DNA of 10,091 nt from DAOUAJ01 sp034433615 (GTDB lineage: Bacteria > Chloroflexota > Anaerolineae > DUEN01). How positions within the stretch are numbered: the first letter of the stretch is position 1; the number at the start of each line of letters is the position of its first letter. The notes under the pieces are model-generated. The model was not told the DNA's origin, searched no databases, and saw only the letters and a program-made list of their open reading frames with translations. A program made the position numbers and the translations under genes. The stretch covers positions 1-10,091 of the forward strand of contig DAOUAJ010000140.1 of NCBI GenBank assembly GCA_034433615.1. Reading direction: 5' to 3'. Below, piece after piece: positions 6,152-10,091 of the stretch.

Positions 6152-9100
6152 TATCCCTCATCCATGTAGCGGAAGTAGAATTTATCTCCGTTCTCGCCCA
6201 GCCGGACACGGAAACGGCTGCCTGGGCTGAGCACATGCCCCGCCTCGCCCACCAGATGCCAGCGGCCGCTTTCTGGGCGCCAGTAAGCCACACGGGCCTG
6301 GGTGGGAGCTGCAGGGTTGGGACGCACCACCGCTCGCCAATTGGCCCGGGTCGAAAGGCCAGTCGCCCGCTGCTCGAGACCCACAATCGCCAAGGCTCGC
6401 GCCCGATCCGGCTGCTTGCTGCTGAATCCGATGCCGTTGCGCCCCATCACCAGGTACAGAGGGCGGTTGCGCGGCACGGCCACCGTCTCACCGGAGGCAT
6501 CAGACATGATGACGCCACCCTCCCTGGGTGCGGCCGGCCGTAGCTTCAACGCTGTGTTGATGAGCACCAGCAAGACTAGCCAGCCCACGAAGCCGGTGAG
6601 CCGTATCGGCGGCAACGGCCAGAACCAGGTGCGCAGGAAAGCGCCGATGGGAGACAGACGGCGTGCCCAAACCTGCCCGCTGGTCAATTGACGCACCGTA
6701 AAGCTGATCCTGGCCGGGCGCACGACCACGTCGTCACCGGCCCGCAAAATGATGGTGCCCTGATACAGCCCGGCGGGCACGCTCCCCTCGCTGCTGATGA
6801 GCAGCGGCATACGGTAACCGTCGCCATCCTGCTGGATGACGCCCGTGCGCACCGTTAATGCGCCCGCCGCCTGCACGTTCCCACCGGAGTGACGCACGTC
6901 GGCGAGAGCCACGTCAACGCGCGGTGGGGTATCCAAAAGGGTCAGGTGCATATGGATGGGCAGGCTGGCCGGCTGAGTCAGGTCGGCCACATCGCCAAAA
7001 TCCAGCACATCGCCGCTGAGTGACAACACCAGCTCCGGCTGCGGCACGTTGAACACCACCTGCACCCGACGCGGCTCAATGGAAAGGCCGGACGGCGAGG
7101 AGAAGACAATCTCCCCCTGGTAAACGCCCGCCGGCGGTCGAGCGATGGCGGCCAATTGCACCGGAAGCACGTAAGTACGCCGGCTATCACCTTGGGGAAT
7201 GGGCTGGCCTACCAACACCGTGAAGTGGCTGGCGTCCACCGCCTGCCCGCCCGTCGTCAGATTCGTGAGCGTGCCCTCGACCTCCGAAGCTGTGCCCTCA
7301 GTAAACTCGGCAGTGATTCTAAACTCGTGAGGCTCACGCGGCTGCCGGATCTCCCCCAAGTCAACCGAGTTCGGCATGGTCAGCCGGATCTCCGGCTGCG
7401 GAATATTGAACTTGAGCGGCACGGTAGACGGCTGCACGTCCAGGTCTTTGCCGGCGTTGAAAGTAATCGTGCCCGTATAGCGACCAGGTGCCAGTTGGTC
7501 AAAGCCGCTCAAGGTGAGCAATGATTTGTAGCGGTTGCCGCTCTCGTGGGTCGGGCGGGCCAGGCTCAAGGTCAGGCGGCCGGGGCGCACGCCCGGCGTA
7601 TCCGATTGGATCTCTACAGTGGCCTTAAGCTGGAACGACTGTTCCGTGTAGGCGGCCAGCGTCAGCTCGCGTTCCACCGTGTCCTGGTAGAGCGGCACGT
7701 TCCCCAGGTCGAGGATCGCGGGCAGCGACTCCAAACGCAACGCGTCGCGCATGGACAGCCCACCCTCGGCGAAGTCGTTATAAACCACGCCACTGGCCAT
7801 CTTGGCCGATGCAAGAAACAGCACTCGATAGCGCCGCCCCTGCACGGGCGTGAAGCTCTGATTCTCACACACGCCAGCGGTGCAGGGGACGTTGACCCGG
7901 GTGACCTCGCCAGTGTTCAGGTCCTGCAAGATCGCCTCGACCTGAGCCTCGGCAGGTGGTTCGGTTCCCTCAAAGTGGGCGCGCAGGCGCAGCTTGCCCC
8001 CCTCCACCAGCCCATCGGAACGTTCACTGGGGCTGTCGGCGACCAGCGCCGGGAACTCACCTGCCTCCAGAACGAACTCCTTCTGTAGCCGCAGCGGGGT
8101 CACCTGATCGCCGATCTGGATCTGCACCCGTGAGCGTTGGTCCGGCTGTGTCCCTGGCTGTGGCGGCACGATCGCCCAATAGAGACTGCCGTCCTTCGTC
8201 AGCCCCGCTGTGGTTAACGGGTACTGCACGCCCCCTGGCCTGACGGCCAGAGCTTGCCCTGAGTCTGCCGAAGGGACAGGCTCTACGCGGGCCTGAAGCG
8301 GCAGACCGGTCATGAGGACCCCGTCACGCTGCACCGTCGCGCCCAGGAACACGGACTTGCCGATGGGATAATAACGCGGCGTGGCCGTAGAGTCAGCGCC
8401 AGGGGCCGGATGGGGGTAGACCAGGTCAATGGTCGTGACCGACTCGGCGACGACCAAGCCGCTGCCACCGGCGGCCTGCTGGGCGCGGGCGACCCACTCC
8501 CCCGCCAGCGGGCTATTGTGCGAGATGGTGACCATCTCGTAATGTTGATCGGTGATCCGACTGACGGTCGCACCGTTGCTCAACTGATTCGTACCCAGGA
8601 TGGACGTTCCGTTATGGGTGAGATCGGCAAAGGCGGCGGCAGATTCTTTTGTCTTGGGCAAGACCAGGCTGAGCGAGGTGACACCCTGCTCTTCGCTGGT
8701 CTTAGCCGTGCCCACCTGCCCACCCACCAGGTCAAGGATGTCCACGTACCGATCGCGCTGGATGTACGAATAAATGGTGGCGTAGGCGCGCAGGAGGCCG
8801 GACGGGTTGTCCACCTGCTGGACAACGCTCTGGGTGTCCAGGACCATACGTTCCGCCACCTTAGGATCCGTGTCCTCGCCCAGCAGGATGGGGAAGATAG
8901 GAATGCCCGCTTGGCCCAACTCCGAGATGACCTGGAACAGTTCCGGCCGTTGCTCGGGTGGGTAAGGGCGGCCATCGGTCAGGAAGACGATGAACTGGCG
9001 GTTCTCTCCTCGATTGCGGCGCAGGATGTCCTGGGCCATGCGCAACCCCAGCCGGATGTCAGTCAGCCGCTCCATAGGATCGGCCGGCTCGGTAGGCTGC

Positions 9101-9468
9101 ACGATGGCAGCCTTGAGTTGATCGCGAGAGGCCTGGTCAGAGATGATGTCGAAGCCGCCCTGAGCCGCAGCCCCATAGCCGGTGGGGGTGGTGTGGAACG
9201 AGATGACGGCGATGCGGTCCCCCGGCCGCGCCAGATCAATGAACAAGCGGGCGGCGCTGTGGCGCAGCCCGTCAGGATCATTCGGTGGTCGCGTGCCATC
9301 TGCCCAGCGGTCACTCATGCTGCCCGAGTCGTCAACCAGCAGAACCACGTCCAGGAAGCCGGAAGTGGTCGCTTGAGCAATAGACTGAGCTGACGCGCGC
9401 GCACCTGGCAGAAGTAAAGCCACCGCCAGGACGATCATGATCCATATGCGACTACGCATAGGCGTCAT
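6151..9468 (-). CDS. Secreted, membrane-anchored von Willebrand A domain protein with triplicated beta-sandwich modules
   Basis: 1105 aa. A signal peptide (1-27) has a basic start, a hydrophobic core and a likely cut after ARASA. The VWA domain (about 37-235) has an intact MIDAS site: DDSGS at 46-50 (the DxSxS form), T136 in RLTDIRLGL, and D165 in FLTDG, so it should bind a metal-dependent ligand. A beta-rich region follows (about 250-580) with the only two cysteines, C529 and C534, a possible small disulphide loop. Three tandem modules of about 119 residues come next (about 583-690, 691-809, 810-927). Each opens with DLG or DFG near 587, 703 and 823 and has a YxG turn at Y664, Y783 and Y902. 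One transmembrane helix (955-976) leads to a basic segment and a cytoplasmic tail of about 130 residues, rich in beta strands and of unknown fold. ATG 9468 has GAGGTG eight bases upstream. First gene of the operon; inferred to be the outer sensor or adhesion part of a tubulin-like membrane system. Confidence 0.88.
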   Translation of the reverse strand: MTPMRSRIWIMIVLAVALLLPGARASAQSIAQATTSGFLDVVLLVDDSGSMSDRWADGTRPPNDPDGLRHSAARLFIDLARPGDRIAVISFHTTPTGYGAAAQGGFDIISDQASRDQLKAAIVQPTEPADPMERLTDIRLGLRMAQDILRRNRGENRQFIVFLTDGRPYPPEQRPELFQVISELGQAGIPIFPILLGEDTDPKVAERMVLDTQSVVQQVDNPSGLLRAYATIYSYIQRDRYVDILDLVGGQVGTAKTSEEQGVTSLSLVLPKTKESAAAFADLTHNGTSILGTNQLSNGATVSRITDQHYEMVTISHNSPLAGEWVARAQQAAGGSGLVVAESVTTIDLVYPHPAPGADSTATPRYYPIGKSVFLGATVQRDGVLMTGLPLQARVEPVPSADSGQALAVRPGGVQYPLTTAGLTKDGSLYWAIVPPQPGTQPDQRSRVQIQIGDQVTPLRLQKEFVLEAGEFPALVADSPSERSDGLVEGGKLRLRAHFEGTEPPAEAQVEAILQDLNTGEVTRVNVPCTAGVCENQSFTPVQGRRYRVLFLASAKMASGVVYNDFAEGGLSMRDALRLESLPAILDLGNVPLYQDTVERELTLAAYTEQSFQLKATVEIQSDTPGVRPGRLTLSLARPTHESGNRYKSLLTLSGFDQLAPGRYTGTITFNAGKDLDVQPSTVPLKFNIPQPEIRLTMPNSVDLGEIRQPREPHEFRITAEFTEGTASEVEGTLTNLTTGGQAVDASHFTVLVGQPIPQGDSRRTYVLPVQLAAIARPPAGVYQGEIVFSSPSGLSIEPRRVQVVFNVPQPELVLSLSGDVLDFGDVADLTQPASLPIHMHLTLLDTPPRVDVALADVRHSGGNVQAAGALTVRTGVIQQDGDGYRMPLLISSEGSVPAGLYQGTIILRAGDDVVVRPARISFTVRQLTSGQVWARRLSPIGAFLRTWFWPLPPIRLTGFVGWLVLLVLINTALKLRPAAPREGGVIMSDASGETVAVPRNRPLYLVMGRNGIGFSSKQPDRARALAIVGLEQRATGLSTRANWRAVVRPNPAAPTQARVAYWRPESGRWHLVGEAGHVLSPGSRFRVRLGENGDKFYFRYMDEG

Positions 9469-9476
9469 CTCGTCTA

Positions 9477-9482
9477 CACCTC
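9477..9482 (-). promoter_or_regulatory. Shine-Dalgarno GAGGTG for the VWA gene
   Basis: GAGGTG lies eight bases before ATG 9468. The second in-frame ATG (codon 4) would be 17 bases away and is less likely. Either start leaves the signal peptide intact. Confidence 0.6.
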
Positions 9483-9486
9483 AAAA

Positions 9487-9514
9487 CGTGATGCGTAAAG
9501 CGTAATGCGTGAGG
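9487..9514. repeat. Short 4-unit heptamer repeat in the VWA leader
   Basis: Four units of seven bases in register: CGTGATG, CGTAAAG, CGTAATG, CGTGAGG. The consensus is CGTRATG, different from the array at 6061-6151 but of the same period. It lies just upstream of the VWA ribosome site, within the leader if the promoter at 9573-9581 is used. It looks like a remnant of a heptamer repeat family scattered in the genome. Confidence 0.7.
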
Positions 9515-9545
9515 GGATTCCGACGAACCCCAAACCAGATGCACG

Positions 9546-9556
9546 GCGAATTTCGC
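9546..9556. promoter_or_regulatory. Small inverted repeat GCGAA-T-TTCGC, possible operator
   Basis: A perfect 5-base inverted repeat around one central base. It lies about ten bases downstream of the transcription start predicted from the minus-strand extended -10 element. The position would suit a repressor site, but the motif is short and could arise by chance. Confidence 0.25.
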
Positions 9557-9572
9557 GCTATGACTTTACAGA

Positions 9573-9581
9573 ATTATAGCA
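9573..9581 (-). promoter_or_regulatory. Candidate extended -10 promoter for the VWA-tubulin operon
   Basis: The minus strand reads TGCTATAAT, a consensus TATAAT with the TGn extension. No good -35 hexamer is found at 16-18 bases upstream (it reads about GTGCGG), which is tolerable for an extended -10 promoter. The predicted start near 9566 would give a leader of about 100 nt containing the heptamer repeat at 9487-9514. It is the only clear promoter upstream of the four minus-strand genes. Confidence 0.5.
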
Positions 9582-9706
9582 GTGCTGAGGGATTACCGCA
9601 CGCTGAAAATCGCCCGAATGGGATACGACTGTCAGACGCGGGGTGAGCGCAAGGCTCTTGAGCATGAATGATCGGGTGGCATATCTAGGCAGATTGCCGC
9701 GGGCCG

Positions 9707-9736
9707 TTGACAGGCGTGATAGAGGGAGTGTATACT
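9707..9736 (+). promoter_or_regulatory. Strong sigma70-type promoter for the aspartic protease gene
   Basis: TTGACA (9707-9712) is a perfect -35 box. It is followed after 18 bases by TATACT (9731-9736), a 5/6 match to the -10 box. The predicted start near 9743 leaves a leader of about 120 nt before the protease ATG. That is long for such a small gene and could hold a short regulatory element, though I recognise none. Confidence 0.6.
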
Positions 9737-9850
9737 GAGGGTGGGTAGGCCCAGAGACAGGCGCTAAACTAGCAATTGTGGAATCCAGTCGAGTTAGGAT
9801 CAAAACAGGCTGATAGACACCTGACCCCACTACCTGAGGGCAACATGAGT

Positions 9851-9857
9851 AGGGAGG
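9851..9857 (+). promoter_or_regulatory. Shine-Dalgarno AGGGAGG for the aspartic protease gene
   Basis: AGGGAGG lies 7 bases before ATG 9865 and only 1 base before the in-frame ATG at 9859. This fixes the start at 9865. Confidence 0.7.
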
Positions 9858-9864
9858 TATGAAC

Positions 9865-10091
9865 ATGGGACATCTGCACGCAGATATGACGGTAAGAGGG
9901 AACAAGGCTGCTGTGGAGTTAAAGAACGTGCTCATTGATACAGGTGCCACTTACACGGTTTTGCCGGAGGAGGTGTTAGAGGAAGTAGGCGCTGCCAAAA
10001 TTCCAACGAAAGTTGAAGTAGAGTTAGGAAACGGGGAAAAAGTTAAAGCTGAAGCATACGGGGTGGCGATCAAGATTGAAGGGGTCGAAGC
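9865..10091 (+). CDS. Retropepsin-like aspartic protease (clan AA), N-terminal part, runs off the right edge
   Basis: 75 codons are visible and the frame is open at the edge. The sequence has the catalytic motif of retroviral-type aspartic proteases: VLIDTGATYTVLPEEVL (22-38), with catalytic D25 in DTGA flanked by a hydrophobic strand. The next block, VEVELGNGEKVKAEAYGVAIKIEG, fits the flap and second strand region of these small proteases. Family knowledge: the single-domain forms found in archaea and bacteria (the AF_0612-type family) are about 110-130 aa and act as dimers, each chain giving one Asp; their substrates are mostly unknown. It is transcribed away from the tubulin operon from its own promoter. 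GC is about 45-48% in the visible part (counted over 9961-10080) against clearly more in the neighbouring genes, with many A/T-ending codons (AAA, GTT, GAA). This suggests separate acquisition. No signal peptide is seen. Confidence 0.83.
   Translation, partial: MGHLHADMTVRGNKAAVELKNVLIDTGATYTVLPEEVLEEVGAAKIPTKVEVELGNGEKVKAEAYGVAIKIEGVE

Larger units (their letters stand above)
9515..9864. other. Divergent intergenic region, 350 bases, no convincing gene
   Basis: The stretch between the VWA leader repeat and the aspartic protease holds candidate promoters facing both ways, a short inverted repeat, and a leader of about 120 bases ahead of the protease gene. A minus-strand open frame of 130 codons (9950-9558) crosses it and runs antisense to the protease gene. 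It has no recognisable motif and covers both promoters, so I do not call it. I see no tRNA, no terminator and no recognisable riboswitch. Confidence 0.6.

Noticed and set aside
9845..9862. Five-codon upstream ORF (ATG AGT AGG GAG GTA TGA) before the protease gene
   Set aside because: It has no ribosome site, and its codons contain the Shine-Dalgarno of the protease gene; most likely chance.
9558..9950. Minus-strand open frame of 130 codons in the divergent region
   Set aside because: It overlaps the aspartic protease gene on the other strand, covers both candidate promoters, and shows no family motif or ribosome site.

Overview
The window looks like a high-GC chromosome segment from a bacterium of the phylum Chloroflexota (Anaerolineae/Caldilineae-like). 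This is inferred from a SARP-type regulator of the kind common in that phylum, a tubulin-like/VWA gene pair, GC-rich coding with long antisense shadow ORFs, and heptanucleotide tandem repeats between genes. The assignment rests on recognition of families, not on a search.

Almost the whole window (about 9468 down to 1) is one set of four genes on the minus strand, probably an operon. In transcription order these are: (1) 9468-6151, a secreted, membrane-anchored von Willebrand A (VWA) protein of 1105 aa with a MIDAS site, three ~119-residue beta-sandwich repeats, one transmembrane helix and a cytoplasmic tail; (2) 6036-3505, a tubulin/FtsZ-superfamily GTPase (Tubulin_2-like) of 843 aa with an intact GGTGSG loop; (3) 3485-438, a 1015-aa protein that I read as a divergent paralogue of gene 2, with the first glycine loop kept, the GGTGSG loop destroyed and two transmembrane helices gained; (4) 418-1, the start of a SARP/AfsR-type regulator (winged helix plus the beginning of the BTAD domain), cut by the window edge. 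A 114-nt gap between genes 1 and 2 is mostly a 91-bp, 13-unit heptamer repeat whose unit orientation flips after four units. The other gaps are 13-19 nt.

The region 9469-9864 is a divergent intergenic region. It holds a second, 28-bp heptamer array in the VWA leader, a candidate extended -10 promoter for the minus-strand operon, and a strong sigma70-type promoter pointing right. That promoter serves a partial plus-strand gene (9865 to the right edge) for a single-domain retropepsin-like aspartic protease. Its base composition is much lower in GC than its neighbours.

How the genes may work together (inference): the VWA protein would present a ligand-binding head outside the membrane and pass state through its helix and tail to a cytoplasmic tubulin-like polymer. 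The membrane-embedded pseudo-GTPase paralogue would anchor or cap that polymer. A VWA plus divergent-tubulin partnership has been proposed before as a membrane-remodelling system (the FtsZ-like families of Makarova and Koonin). The paired active/inactive tubulin-like proteins are the part most worth pursuing.
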